Shown here: in pieces, positions 1-8,115 of the stretch | Position numbering within the stretch: position 1 is the first letter of the stretch | Layout of the letters: every line of letters starts with the position of its first letter | Assembly: GCA_023445955.1 (NCBI GenBank) | Contig: JAEXJH010000061.1 | Coordinates: forward strand, 1-12,205 | Reading direction: 5' to 3' | DNA length: 12,205 nucleotides | Source of the DNA: Pseudomonadota bacterium | GTDB lineage: Bacteria; Pseudomonadota; Alphaproteobacteria; Caulobacterales; Caulobacteraceae | Notes under the pieces: model-generated | Databases searched by the model: none | Seen by the model: the letters and a program-made list of their open reading frames with translations, nothing else | Told to the model about the DNA's origin: nothing | Position numbers and translations under genes: made by a program

Positions 1-1
1 G

Positions 2-328
2 GTCAAGCTGGTCCCCGGCCAGGCCTTCGCGGCCCAGGACGGGGGGGCTGGCAAGGTCTCGTCGGCGGACCTCGACGAGGCCCTGGCCTGGAAGCAGGGC
101 GTCGTCGAATTTCAAGACCAGCCGCTGTCCGACGCGATCCAGCTGCTGAACCGCTACACGCGCGCCCAGATCGTCATCAAGGACCCCAAGGTCGCGGCCT
201 TGCGCATCACCGGCGTCTTCAAGACGGGCGACATCGAGCGGTTCGGCCGCTCGGTGTCGCAAGTGCTGCCGGTCAGGATGGTCGCTCGCGACGCCGACAC
301 CTATGAGCTGGTGTCGAAGGGGCGCTAA
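2..328 (+). CDS. FecR-family anti-sigma regulator, C-terminal part (5' end outside window)
   Basis: An open frame runs from the window edge to TAA at 326-328 and gives 108 residues. It matches the C-terminal part of FecR-type proteins: a tryptophan-containing stretch (ALAWKQGVVEF), then a PLSDAIQLLNRY motif, then an ITGVFKTGD motif leading to a VLPVRM segment. This is the small periplasmic domain that follows the FecR domain. Members of the family are single-pass inner-membrane proteins that hold an ECF sigma factor and relay a signal from a TonB-dependent outer-membrane transducer, usually for iron or another scarce nutrient. The sigma factor and receptor genes would be expected nearby, the sigma gene upstream of the window; neither is visible. 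The sigma-binding N-terminus, membrane segment and FecR domain proper are missing only because the window starts inside the gene. The downstream neighbour is convergent. Confidence 0.8.
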   Translation, partial: VKLVPGQAFAAQDGGAGKVSSADLDEALAWKQGVVEFQDQPLSDAIQLLNRYTRAQIVIKDPKVAALRITGVFKTGDIERFGRSVSQVLPVRMVARDADTYELVSKGR

Positions 329-393
329 GCCGCTGAACACTGCGGTGGTCCGGTCGATCGCCCGGGCCGCGCGCTAGGACATCGGGGCCCGCC

Positions 394-1875
394 TTACCAG
401 AAGGTCTTGGCGTCCAGCAGCGTGTCCAGCGCCTTGCGGGCCGCGCGGACCAGGTCGGCTTCATCGTCGGCCAGGGCGATGCGCAAGACGTCGCGCGCCT
501 GGGTTTCGTCGCCTTGGGTCACGGTTTCCACCAGGGTCTCGCGGACGCTGCGATCGTTCAGGGCGCCCAGCGTGTCCTGCACGGCGCGCGAGGCCTCCAG
601 GAAGCTGGCGACGCGCTTAGGATGGTCCGGAAACAATGGGGCCAGGTCCTCGGCGGCGTAGCGCAGGGTCTTGCCCTTCAGCCGCAGCTGGTGGCGATCA
701 TGGGCGTCGAGGGCTTCGAAAGCCTTGGCGCGCTTCTTCACCTGCTTGAGCCGATGGTCCAGGACCTCCGCGGCGAAGGCGTCGGCGCGGCTGTCGCGCA
801 AGTTCGCCAGCGCCGGATCGCGCGACCAGTCGCCGGTCTCCAGCCAGGCGGCCGCCTCCAGCAGCACTTCGCGGGTCCGGGCGCTGGCCACGGCCGCCTC
901 CATGCGCAGATAGGCGTTGGCGCGCGCGGCGCTCAGCGCCCGCTCGAAGTCGTCGCGTCCGGCAAAGCGCGCGCCCTGGCCGGCCTTTTCCCAGACCTCG
1001 CCGATGAACACGTCGAGATCGCGGGCCATGTCGAATTCGGCGGCCAGCCCGTGCAGGCCCTCGTCCAGCAACAAGGCGGCGGGATCCGCGGCCAGCGGCT
1101 TGAAGATCTTCAGCAGCGCCCGCAGGCGGCGGGTGGCGACGCGGGCCTGGTGGACGCCCTGCGGCTCTGGCCGCTCGCGCAGCGACTCCAGGGCCGCGCA
1201 GAGATGGGCCAGATCCGCCTGGCCCAAGGTCTGCAAGGCTTCGCCAACCGTGGCGTGCGGATCCAGCGCCGAGCCCTGTCGGCGCGGCGAGGGCGTCTCG
1301 TCGCCGGCGGCCAGGCCATAGCCGCGTTCGGCCTTGCTGATCAGCGACAGTCGCAGCGGCGTGTGTCGGGCGATGTCGCGCGCCAGGTCGAACAGCGCGC
1401 TGGCCGGGCCGCTCTTGAGCTCCAGCTCCAGCTCACAGACCGCGGCCTGGCGGTCGCCGGCCAGCAGCTGTCCCTGGTCGAGCGCGGCCTCGATCGTCGC
1501 GCCGCCGATCTCGACCAGCCGCACGGTGCGCTGCACGCGCGCGCTGAACACCGGCGCCAGGACCGCGCCGGCCAGCATGGCGGCGGCCGGCGTGCGGGCC
1601 AGGGCGTCGCGATCGGGATCGGGACCGGCGATCCGTTCCTCCCATTCGCCGCGCGAGAACACGCCGCCGGCCGAGGCCGACTTCAAGGTCTGCTTGCGAC
1701 CGCCCTCGCCGTCGCGCACCCGCAGGCCAAAGCCCGCCTTGCGCAAGGTGTGGCCGGGCGTGTCGAAATAGGTGGCGTCCAGCTGGCGCACGGCGCCTTC
1801 GCCCTGAAGCTGGGTCAGGACCTCCTGCGCCGCCTCGGGCGGGATCAGGAACTTCAGTTCGATCTCGCGATCCAT
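394..1875 (-). CDS. CYTH and CHAD domain protein, probable inorganic triphosphatase
   Basis: The protein has 493 residues, read from ATG at 1875 to TAA at 394-396. The N-terminal CYTH domain (about 1-200) starts with the signature ExExK as E4-I-E6-L-K8. It is followed by YFDT (36-39), LRVR (51-54), the acidic strand CELELELK (147-154) and K181 in SKAERGY; these charged side chains line the tunnel that binds triphosphate and divalent metal. The C-terminal CHAD domain (about 205-493) is helical, with the conserved histidine segment VHQARVATRRLR (241-252) and a later LRLKGKTLRY segment. CYTH-CHAD fusions such as E. coli YgiF hydrolyse inorganic triphosphate, and CHAD domains bind polyphosphate, so cytoplasmic triphosphatase activity linked to polyphosphate is the likely role. 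The start is supported by AGGAG about 11 nt upstream and by the CYTH signature beginning at residue 4. The frame stays open much further upstream, but that part is antisense to bioB and lacks family similarity. It is divergent from bioB. Confidence 0.9.
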   Translation of the reverse strand: MDREIELKFLIPPEAAQEVLTQLQGEGAVRQLDATYFDTPGHTLRKAGFGLRVRDGEGGRKQTLKSASAGGVFSRGEWEERIAGPDPDRDALARTPAAAMLAGAVLAPVFSARVQRTVRLVEIGGATIEAALDQGQLLAGDRQAAVCELELELKSGPASALFDLARDIARHTPLRLSLISKAERGYGLAAGDETPSPRRQGSALDPHATVGEALQTLGQADLAHLCAALESLRERPEPQGVHQARVATRRLRALLKIFKPLAADPAALLLDEGLHGLAAEFDMARDLDVFIGEVWEKAGQGARFAGRDDFERALSAARANAYLRMEAAVASARTREVLLEAAAWLETGDWSRDPALANLRDSRADAFAAEVLDHRLKQVKKRAKAFEALDAHDRHQLRLKGKTLRYAAEDLAPLFPDHPKRVASFLEASRAVQDTLGALNDRSVRETLVETVTQGDETQARDVLRIALADDEADLVRAARKALDTLLDAKTFW

Positions 1876-1974
1876 GACCTGACCAACTCCTGGAGGCCGC
1901 CTCGGCTCCCGCAAGGTCATGCCGCGTCGCCGGCGTCTTGCCAAGCCTGATGCACGGGTCCAAACGTGCGCGCC

Positions 1975-3006
1975 ATGAGTACGATCAATGCTTCGCAGCC
2001 CCGCCATGACTGGACCCTCGCGCAAGTCGAGGCCCTGTTCGATCTGCCCTTCATGGAGCTGGTCTTCCAGGCGGCGAGCGTGCACCGCGCGCATTTCGAC
2101 CCGTCGGAAGTGCAGCTCTCGCAGCTCCTTTCGGTCAAGACCGGCGGCTGCGCCGAGAACTGCGGCTATTGCAGCCAATCGGCTCACTTCAAGACCGGCC
2201 TGAAGGCCGAGAAGTTGATGGCCACCGAGGACGTGGTGGCCAAGGCCCGCGCCGCTCGCGACGGCGGCGCCCAACGCTTCTGCATGGGCGCGGCTTGGCG
2301 CGAGCTGAAGGACCGCGACCTGCCCAAGCTGGCCTCGATGATCGGCGAGGTGAAGGCCCTGGGCCTGGAGACCTGCGCCCCCCTGGGCATGCTGAGCGCC
2401 GATCAGGCCAAGGCCCTGAAGGAGGCCGGCCTCGACTACTACAACCACAACCTCGACACCGGTCCGGACTACTACAAGGACGTGGTGACGACCCGCACCT
2501 ATCAGGAGCGTCTCGACACCCTGGCCCACGTCCGCGACGCTGGCATGAGCACCTGCTGCGGCGGCATCGTCGGCATGGGCGAGCAGCGCCGCGATCGCGC
2601 CGGTTTGCTGCACCAGCTGGCCACCCTGCCGTCCCATCCCGACAGCCTGCCGATCAACGGCCTGGTGCCCGTCAGCGGCACGCCGCTGGGCGACCGGGTC
2701 CTGGCGGAAGGCAAGGCGATCGACGCGATCGAATTTATCCGCACCATCGCCGTCGCCCGCCTCGTCTGCCCCAAATCGATGGTCCGCCTGTCGGCCGGGC
2801 GCGAGGGCATGAGCCGCGAGCTGCAGGCCCTGTGCTTCATGGCCGGGGCCAACTCGATCTTCGTCGGCGGCAAGCTGCTGACCACCCCGCTGCCGGGCCA
2901 GGACGAGGACAGCCAGCTGTTCCAGGACCTGGATCTGCGGCCGATGGGCGGCAAGGTCCATGTCGAGGCCAAGGCCCACACCCACGAGATCGTGGCGGCG
3001 GAGTAG
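1975..3006 (+). CDS. bioB: biotin synthase BioB
   Basis: This is a radical S-adenosylmethionine enzyme that inserts sulfur into dethiobiotin, the last step of biotin synthesis, in the cytoplasm. It has 343 residues, a normal family length. The CxxxCxxC motif for the [4Fe-4S] cluster is C59, C63 and C66 ([13 protein letters not shown]). The likely [2Fe-2S] ligands are C103 (RFCMGAAWR), C134 (ETCAPLGML) and C194 in STCCGG, with the conserved arginine at R272 in [15 protein letters not shown] (156-162) and the C-terminal MAGANSIF and GGKLLTTP blocks are also present. ATG 1975 was chosen; an in-frame GTG at 1966 would add three residues. No convincing ribosome binding site precedes either codon, so the message may be leaderless. 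No other bio genes are adjacent, so bioB appears to stand alone. Its stop lies 5 bp from the convergent protease-nuclease gene. Confidence 0.97.
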   Translation: MSTINASQPRHDWTLAQVEALFDLPFMELVFQAASVHRAHFDPSEVQLSQLLSVKTGGCAENCGYCSQSAHFKTGLKAEKLMATEDVVAKARAARDGGAQRFCMGAAWRELKDRDLPKLASMIGEVKALGLETCAPLGMLSADQAKALKEAGLDYYNHNLDTGPDYYKDVVTTRTYQERLDTLAHVRDAGMSTCCGGIVGMGEQRRDRAGLLHQLATLPSHPDSLPINGLVPVSGTPLGDRVLAEGKAIDAIEFIRTIAVARLVCPKSMVRLSAGREGMSRELQALCFMAGANSIFVGGKLLTTPLPGQDEDSQLFQDLDLRPMGGKVHVEAKAHTHEIVAAE

Positions 3007-3011
3007 CCTGC

Positions 3012-5228
3012 CTAGACCTGCGCGGGCTGGACGTCGGGGACGGCGACTGTCGGGGTGTGCTTGACCTCTTCCAGCGCCGCGAGGGCATGGCTGTCCTGGC
3101 CCTTCATGACGTCCGCGTCGTGGATCGCTTGGTCGAAGGTCAGGCCGGTCGCAGCCTCGATATCGTCGATCGGAACCTGGTGGGCGGCGAAGCGTGAGAC
3201 GTCGATCCGTTCGATGCCGAAGCGCGCCAGCACCGGCCCCTGGTGCAGGATGAAGCCGTAGGCCATCAGGCCGGCGATCTTGTCGTTGATCATGATGATC
3301 TTCCAGAACCGGCTTGGGTACTGGATCGGGCCCTTGCCGAAGTCGGCGTTGGGGTCGTTGCGGTTGTCGAGGATCGGGCCGGCGAAGATCGAGGCCTTGC
3401 GGTCGTTCTTGGCCAGCGACTTGGCGACCAGCATCTCCAGCCCGCCCCAGATACCCGGCACGCCCTTGTACTCGGGCTTCTTGGCCTGTTCCTGGTTGAA
3501 CGCCTCGTGCTGCGGCGTGCAGTTGGTCCAGTGATAGGTGTCGGCGTTGGCGAAGGCGATCTCGTCGAAGCTGCTGTTGTCGACGCCCCAGCAATTGTCG
3601 TCGCGGCGCACGATGTGGCCGCGGTCGATGCGGCCGGCCGGCTTGTAGAAGTCGGCGTCCTGGATCTGCAGGCTGTCGGGCACCCGCGGGTCGAGGCGCC
3701 AGTCCTCGCCGCCGAAGTCGGCGCGGGGACGCTCGTCGCGGACGTTCTCGCTGTAGTCGGCGTTCGAGGCGGTCCACATGCACAGCCGGCGCTTCTCGTT
3801 CATCGCCAGCGAGAAGTGGTGGTAGGGCAGCTCGATGATCTGGCCCTTGCGGTCGCGGTACATCTCGTCGAGACGACCTGCGCCGACGGTCGGGGTAGGG
3901 ATCTTCAGGCCCAGGAAGTCGTCCTGGTAGCCGTCGCGCGTGGCGTAGTTGGGGTCGAACAGCTGGCGCTTCTCCAGCGCGCCGATCGGCTTGGCCGCCA
4001 CGACGACATCGGCCGTCGCGCTGGCCATCACCGTGGGGCCCTGGATGTTGATCGTCACCGGGCCCGAGAAATTGAAGATGTTCTGCGCCACGTCCGTATC
4101 CCCTGGCTGGGTGTGGGTTGGGTTCGAGGGGGGCAGGCCCGCCTGGTTGGCGATCCGCTCGACCATCTGCAGCGGGTCGCCGGTGGTCTTGAGCAGTTCG
4201 TCGAGACGCGCCTGCCGAACAGGAGTGTCCATCTTCACGGCCTTCAGGGCCGAGACCATGGTGCTGACCCGCACGCCTTCATTGGCGATCCAGTCGATGT
4301 CGTCGTCGTTCTGCTTTTCGGGATCCCATTCCCGGCCCTGGCGATCGAGGATGCGATCGTTCTCGACCCGCGGCACGCCGCTGTGGTGCAGGGCGACCAG
4401 CTCCCAGTTCTGGCTGAAGGCCGGCGCGCCCGACGCTCCGCCCAGCGTGTCGGTCTCATAGTGCAGGAAGCCGGTGTCGAGGATGTCGACCAGCCGGTTG
4501 GCGCGGATCGCATAGGTCTTACCCTGGCCGTCCGGGTGCTGGATGATGTTCACCGGCTGGCCGACCAAGATCTTGGGCGTGGCCTCGATCAATGGCACGA
4601 CGCCCAGGTCGTCGAGCGCCGCGCCGTCGGCCGGCTCGACGGCCACCAGGGCGAAGTCCAGCGCCTCGTCGGCGTAGAAGAAGGCCTCGGGCGCCAGGGG
4701 GCAGTAGCGCCCGGTCGCTACGCCGCGCTCGTTGTAGTCGTAGAGGAAGTTGGCGAAGAGCCCCTGCGCCTCGCCGGCGCTGGGCAACACGTGATGATTG
4801 GTCAGCAGCAGGCCGCGGGCGATCAGGAAGCCGGTGGCGATGGCCACGGGGGCCAGCTCCTTGCCGTCGCCCTGGGTGATCCGCGCCACGGGGCGGCCGG
4901 CCTGGCGCGCTTGCTCGCTGGGCGGATAGCGGTCGAAGTCCAGGCTGGGACCGATGCGTCGCTCCAGGGCGCGCGACAGCAGGCCGTTGGCGCTGAGCAC
5001 CCGCGCCTTGTCCAGCCGGTCCTCGCGAACCTTGTAGTCGATCTGCCGGTCGGCCGAATCCGCCGCGCCTGCGCCGCCCAGATTCACATCGGCGATGTTG
5101 TCTTCTCGGGTCTGGCCGCGCGAGGCCCAGCGCTGCGCCGCCGCCAGTGCGATGTCATAGCGAGCCTTGGCTCGCCGATCCGGGAGATCCACCATCCTCG
5201 CCCCCAACCAGTCCACGAACGATAACAT
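3012..5228 (-). CDS. trypsin-like serine protease fused to DNA/RNA non-specific endonuclease
   Basis: The 738-residue protein has no signal peptide or membrane segment, so it is probably cytoplasmic. Residues 1-120 form a charged, helical N-terminal region with an LERRIG segment before the protease. The protease domain (about 120-330) keeps the triad: H146 in LLTNHHVL, D191 in LDFALV and S266 in GGASGAP. After a linker (about 335-425), the Endonuclease_NS domain (about 426-705) begins with GYQDDFLG. It contains DRGH (535-538, catalytic H538), N578 in FNQ and E598 in WGGLE, matching the catalytic and metal-binding positions of Serratia nuclease, plus FAGPIL and PSRFWKI. About 12 extra residues lie between N578 and E598. 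Both halves look active. The family pairing is known; self-processing or activation of the nuclease by the protease is inference. Start is ATG 5228 with GGAA just upstream; M12 is an alternative. It lies 69 bp downstream of HPr on the same strand, with no clear terminator or promoter between. Confidence 0.9.
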   Translation of the reverse strand: MLSFVDWLGARMVDLPDRRAKARYDIALAAAQRWASRGQTREDNIADVNLGGAGAADSADRQIDYKVREDRLDKARVLSANGLLSRALERRIGPSLDFDRYPPSEQARQAGRPVARITQGDGKELAPVAIATGFLIARGLLLTNHHVLPSAGEAQGLFANFLYDYNERGVATGRYCPLAPEAFFYADEALDFALVAVEPADGAALDDLGVVPLIEATPKILVGQPVNIIQHPDGQGKTYAIRANRLVDILDTGFLHYETDTLGGASGAPAFSQNWELVALHHSGVPRVENDRILDRQGREWDPEKQNDDDIDWIANEGVRVSTMVSALKAVKMDTPVRQARLDELLKTTGDPLQMVERIANQAGLPPSNPTHTQPGDTDVAQNIFNFSGPVTINIQGPTVMASATADVVVAAKPIGALEKRQLFDPNYATRDGYQDDFLGLKIPTPTVGAGRLDEMYRDRKGQIIELPYHHFSLAMNEKRRLCMWTASNADYSENVRDERPRADFGGEDWRLDPRVPDSLQIQDADFYKPAGRIDRGHIVRRDDNCWGVDNSSFDEIAFANADTYHWTNCTPQHEAFNQEQAKKPEYKGVPGIWGGLEMLVAKSLAKNDRKASIFAGPILDNRNDPNADFGKGPIQYPSRFWKIIMINDKIAGLMAYGFILHQGPVLARFGIERIDVSRFAAHQVPIDDIEAATGLTFDQAIHDADVMKGQDSHALAALEEVKHTPTVAVPDVQPAQV

Positions 5229-5297
5229 CGTTCCGTGACATTCGCATCATGGTTGAATTTGGGGTGCGCTCGCGATGGGCGGGAAGCGTGGCTGGGC

Positions 5298-5567
5298 CTA
5301 GCGCTCTTCGTCGAAGCGGTTGGCGACCAGTTCGCACAGGGCCTCGACGGCCGGTTCGGCCTCAGGGCCTTCGGCGGTGATGTCGATGGTCGAGCCGATG
5401 CCGGCGGCCAGCATCATCAGGCCCATGATCGAGCGGGCGTCGACGGACGAGCCTTCGCGGCTGACGGTCACTTCGGCGTCGAAACCCGACGCCATCTTCA
5501 CGAACTTGGCCGAGGCCCGCGCGTGCAGTCCGCGCTCGTTGACGATCTCGACCGTTCTTGAAGCCAT
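5298..5567 (-). CDS. ptsH: HPr phosphocarrier protein of a regulatory PTS
   Basis: This is an 89-residue HPr, the usual size. The active-site histidine is H15 in GLHARAS, which accepts phosphate from enzyme I and passes it to EIIA. The second site, S46 in ARSIMGLMML, is the target of HPr kinase, and the hprK gene lies two genes upstream. Presence of both sites fits a regulatory phosphorelay in which S46 phosphorylation modulates transfer through H15. It starts 3 bp after the EIIA stop, and its GGGGGAAAAG-like ribosome binding region lies inside the end of the EIIA gene, so the two are cotranscribed. Enzyme I is not in the window. Gene naming follows the family; some authors use NPr for such nitrogen-PTS versions, but the intact S46 context favours HPr. 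Confidence 0.95.
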   Translation of the reverse strand: MASRTVEIVNERGLHARASAKFVKMASGFDAEVTVSREGSSVDARSIMGLMMLAAGIGSTIDITAEGPEAEPAVEALCELVANRFDEER

Positions 5568-5570
5568 GCC

Positions 5571-5978
5571 CTACTTTTCCCCCGCGAGCACATAGGAGGC
5601 CACGGAGATGTACTTGCGTCCAGCCTCTTGAGCGTGGGCGACGCAGGCTTGCAGGGTCTCGCGCTGGCGCACGCTGGCCAGCTTGATCAGCATGGGCAGG
5701 TTCAGGCCGGCGATGACCTCGGCCTTGGTCTGCTCCATGACCGAGATGGCCAGGTTGCTGGGCGTGCCGCCGAACATATCGGTCAGCAGGATGACGCCGT
5801 CGCCGTCGGTGTCGACCTCGGCGCAAGCCTTCAGAATGTCCGAACGGCGGCGTTCCATGTCGTCTTCGGGACCGATGCAGATCGCCTTCACGGCGGCCTG
5901 CGGGCCCACGACATGCTCCATGGCGGAGACGAATTCTTCCGCCAGACGCCCGTGCGTCACGATCACGAGCCCGATCAT
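5571..5978 (-). CDS. PTS EIIA component, mannose (EIIA-Man) type
   Basis: The 135-residue single-domain EIIA is of the mannose/fructose type. The phosphorylated residue is H9 in VTHGRLAEEF, and the conserved DMFGGTPSN loop spans 67-75. In mannose permeases this domain passes phosphate to EIIB, but no EIIB, EIIC or EIID is present here. In alphaproteobacteria such orphan EIIA proteins act as the output of a regulatory phosphorelay from HPr. ATG 5978 is chosen because the family N-terminus MIGLVIVTHG begins there, and AAGG and GAGAT lie just upstream. The frame continues open further upstream without family similarity. A 74-bp gap separates it from hprK, where many alphaproteobacteria carry rapZ; none is seen here. 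The gene is sometimes called manX or ptsM in related genomes. Confidence 0.94.
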   Translation of the reverse strand: MIGLVIVTHGRLAEEFVSAMEHVVGPQAAVKAICIGPEDDMERRRSDILKACAEVDTDGDGVILLTDMFGGTPSNLAISVMEQTKAEVIAGLNLPMLIKLASVRQRETLQACVAHAQEAGRKYISVASYVLAGEK

Positions 5979-6052
5979 GCCTTGTATCTCAACAGGGATC
6001 CCCATTCCGCGGCGACCGGGAGAGCGTCGCGCGGGCGGCCTTGATACGCTCG

Positions 6053-6487
6053 TTAGGGAGCGACTCCAAGAGACTGCATCATGCGTCGGATTTTCAAGGG
6101 GGCGGAGGGTTCTCGCGGCCACAGGTCGAAAACGGGAACAGAAACGCCCGTTATCGTCACCGATCGCGGGTCGGGCAGGCGCTCCACGGCGACGGGGTCC
6201 TCGACACAGCGGATGACCAGGGCGATCTCGCAGAAAGGCAGGGCCGCGGCGTCGATCACGCCCAGGCCGCGCACTTCCAGCAGGCCGGCCAGAGTTTCGG
6301 GCGCCTTGCCGTAGGGACGCCCGCCGGAAGCAAAGACGACCACGCGATCGTCGGCCACGAGCCGGAAGCCGGCGTCCAGTGCGCGCAGCGCCAGATCGCT
6401 CTTGCCGATTCCCGAAGGGCCTTCGATCAGGGCGCCCCGCCAGACGCCGTCCTGGCGCAGGGCGATCAGGCCGGCATGACGAATCAC
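6053..6487 (-). CDS. hprK: HPr kinase/phosphorylase, short alphaproteobacterial form
   Basis: The 144-residue protein consists only of the catalytic domain of HPr(Ser) kinase. Firmicute homologues are about 310 residues with an extra N-terminal domain; alphaproteobacterial forms typically lack it, so this is not a truncation. The P-loop GPSGIGKS is at 23-30, the DDR motif at 46-48 and the HprK signature EVRGLGVID at 71-79. It is expected to phosphorylate HPr on S46, and possibly to remove that phosphate, in response to metabolite state. The start is GTG at 6487: its GTGA overlaps the chvG stop, and GGAAG lies 7 nt upstream inside chvG, indicating translational coupling. The ATG seen a few codons later is out of frame. 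Position directly behind ChvI/ChvG is a conserved alphaproteobacterial arrangement. Confidence 0.95.
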   Translation of the reverse strand: MIRHAGLIALRQDGVWRGALIEGPSGIGKSDLALRALDAGFRLVADDRVVVFASGGRPYGKAPETLAGLLEVRGLGVIDAAALPFCEIALVIRCVEDPVAVERLPDPRSVTITGVSVPVFDLWPREPSAPLKIRRMMQSLGVAP

Positions 6488-8115
6488 TCGCGGACTTCCG
6501 GCAGTTCGACGACGAAGCGGGCCCCGGCGACGTTCCCGGCCTCGTCCTTGCGGTTCTCGGCGTGGATCTGGCCGCCATGCGCCTCGACGATCTGGCGGGC
6601 GATGGACAGGCCCAGGCCCGAATTGCCGCCGAACGCCCGGCCCTTGGGGCGCGAGGTGTAGAAGCGCTCGAAGATGGTCTCGAGATTGTCGGGCGGCATG
6701 CCCGGACCGTCGTCGTCGACGATCACCACCACGGTCGTCTTGCCACGCTGGCGGATCAGCATGACCCGCACCTCGCCGTCGTCCGGGCTGAACGAGCGGG
6801 CGTTGTCGATCAGGTTGCGGAACACCTGGCCGATCGGGGTCTCGCGGGCCATCACCAGGATCGGGCGCGGGGCCTCGGCGCCGAAGCGCACGCGCACGCT
6901 GCCCGGGGCGGGGCCAGGCCGCAGCTGGGCCTCGTAGAGGCTGGAGACCTCGCCCAGCAGCTTGGCCAGGTCGATCGCCTTGGGATGCTCGCGCGACAGC
7001 TCCGCGTCCAGGCGCGAGGCGTTGGAAATGTCGGTGACCAGGCGGTCCAGGCGGTTGACGTCGTTCTGCAGGATGGCCAGCAGCCGCGCCCGGGCGGCGG
7101 GGTCGGTGACCAGATCCAGGGTCTCGATGGCCGAGCGGATCGAGGTCAGGGGGTTCTTGATCTCGTGGGCCACGTCGGCTGCGAAGCGCTCGATGGCGTC
7201 CATGCGCTCCGACAGCGAATGGGTCATGTCCTCCAGCGAGCGCGACAGGTCGCCCAGCTCGTCGCGGCGCTCGGAAAGATCGGGCAGCGAGATGGCGCGC
7301 GCGCCCTGCAGGCGCACATGGTCGGCGGCGCGGGCCAGGCGCAGGACCGGCACGGCGATCAGGCGGTGCAGCAGCACGCTGGAGACCAGGATCGCGGTCA
7401 TGGCCACGATGATGAACGGCAGCAGGGCCTTGCGCTCGGCCGAGATGATCTCGTCGACGTCGCCGGCTTCCAGGGTCAGGACGCCCAGGACGGCGCGGAC
7501 GTGCTGGATCGGGATCGACACCGACACCACACGCTCGCCGTCCTCAGACATGCGGGCGCCCGCGGCGATGCGGCCCTTCATGGCCTGGGCGATCTCGTTG
7601 GCCAGCGCCTTGCGGGCCTTTTCGGCGCGCGCCTGGGCGGCGGGGGTCAGATGCGGCGCGGCGTCCTTGTCACCCGGCTTGCGGGCCGGGGGCAGCACCT
7701 TCCAGTCGACGCGGTCGGCGACCACGAACGAGTCGGCCAGGGCCTTGCCGTGGGCGTCGAACAGGCGGGCGCGCTGGTTGCGCGGAATGAACAGCACCTG
7801 CAGCAACTGGCTGGCGACATAGGGGTCCAGCGCCGGCTCGGGCTCGCCGACCGTGGCGGTCTGGTCGATGACGTTGGCGATCAGCTCGCCCTGGGTCGTC
7901 AGGCTGTCGATGCGCGCGGCGATCAGGCCGCTGCGCAGCTCGTTCAGCACCAGCGCCCCGACGACCACGATCGCCAGGGCCAGCACATTGAGCGTGATGA
8001 TCAGCCGGCCAAGCTTGGACCCGCGCGGCCAGGCGAAGCGTCGCCTGGCCTTGGGGGCCGCTTGGTCGGCAGCGTCAGAGCTGACGGTCTCAGGACTCGC
8101 GGTAACGGTAGCCAA
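6484..8115 (-). CDS. chvG: ChvG-type membrane sensor histidine kinase
   Basis: This is the sensor kinase partner of ChvI; the ChvG/ExoS family responds to acid and envelope stress in alphaproteobacteria. Numbering from TTG 8115 gives 543 residues. A charged cytoplasmic N-terminus is followed by TM1 (about 38-60), a periplasmic sensor region (about 61-229), TM2 (about 230-250), HAMP (about 251-305) and the dimerisation/phosphoacceptor domain with H317 in VAHEIKNPL. The ATPase domain follows, with N box RNLIDNA (433-439), DDDGPGMP (467-474) and GNSGLGLS (497-504). The start is uncertain. An in-frame ATG at 8214 would overlap chvI by over 120 bp and encode a low-complexity Ser/Thr/Arg leader that is probably the chvI shadow. 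TTG 8115 overlaps chvI by only 26 bp, and no other in-frame ATG, GTG or TTG occurs before TM1. It is coupled to hprK through GTGA. Confidence 0.93.
   Translation of the reverse strand: MATVTASPETVSSDAADQAAPKARRRFAWPRGSKLGRLIITLNVLALAIVVVGALVLNELRSGLIAARIDSLTTQGELIANVIDQTATVGEPEPALDPYVASQLLQVLFIPRNQRARLFDAHGKALADSFVVADRVDWKVLPPARKPGDKDAAPHLTPAAQARAEKARKALANEIAQAMKGRIAAGARMSEDGERVVSVSIPIQHVRAVLGVLTLEAGDVDEIISAERKALLPFIIVAMTAILVSSVLLHRLIAVPVLRLARAADHVRLQGARAISLPDLSERRDELGDLSRSLEDMTHSLSERMDAIERFAADVAHEIKNPLTSIRSAIETLDLVTDPAARARLLAILQNDVNRLDRLVTDISNASRLDAELSREHPKAIDLAKLLGEVSSLYEAQLRPGPAPGSVRVRFGAEAPRPILVMARETPIGQVFRNLIDNARSFSPDDGEVRVMLIRQRGKTTVVVIVDDDGPGMPPDNLETIFERFYTSRPKGRAFGGNSGLGLSIARQIVEAHGGQIHAENRKDEAGNVAGARFVVELPEVRE

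Noticed and set aside
329..393. Possible terminator between the convergent fecR and CYTH-CHAD genes (CGGGCC / GGCCCG at 363-368 and 386-391, loop 17)
   Set aside because: Arms are only 6 bp, the loop is long and there is no T-tract on either strand; by chance such pairs are frequent at this GC content.
514..1950. A 478-codon plus-strand frame opposite the CYTH-CHAD gene
   Set aside because: Gln/Gly/Arg/Ala-rich shadow without motifs; the CYTH and CHAD motifs lie on the minus strand.
1876..3783. Upstream extension of the CYTH-CHAD frame, about 636 extra codons
   Set aside because: It runs antisense to bioB and then out of frame through the nuclease gene, with Arg/Pro-rich low-complexity translation. 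The CYTH signature begins right at ATG 1875.
3243..5225. A 660-codon open frame on the plus strand, opposite the protease-nuclease gene
   Set aside because: Its translation is low-complexity, rich in Val, Gly, Ala and Arg, with no family features. It mirrors the codon structure of the minus-strand gene, a common artefact of high GC.
5229..5297. Terminator or promoter between HPr and the protease-nuclease gene
   Set aside because: No stem with a T-tract and no convincing -35/-10 pair could be read, so it cannot be decided whether the nuclease gene is part of the upstream operon.
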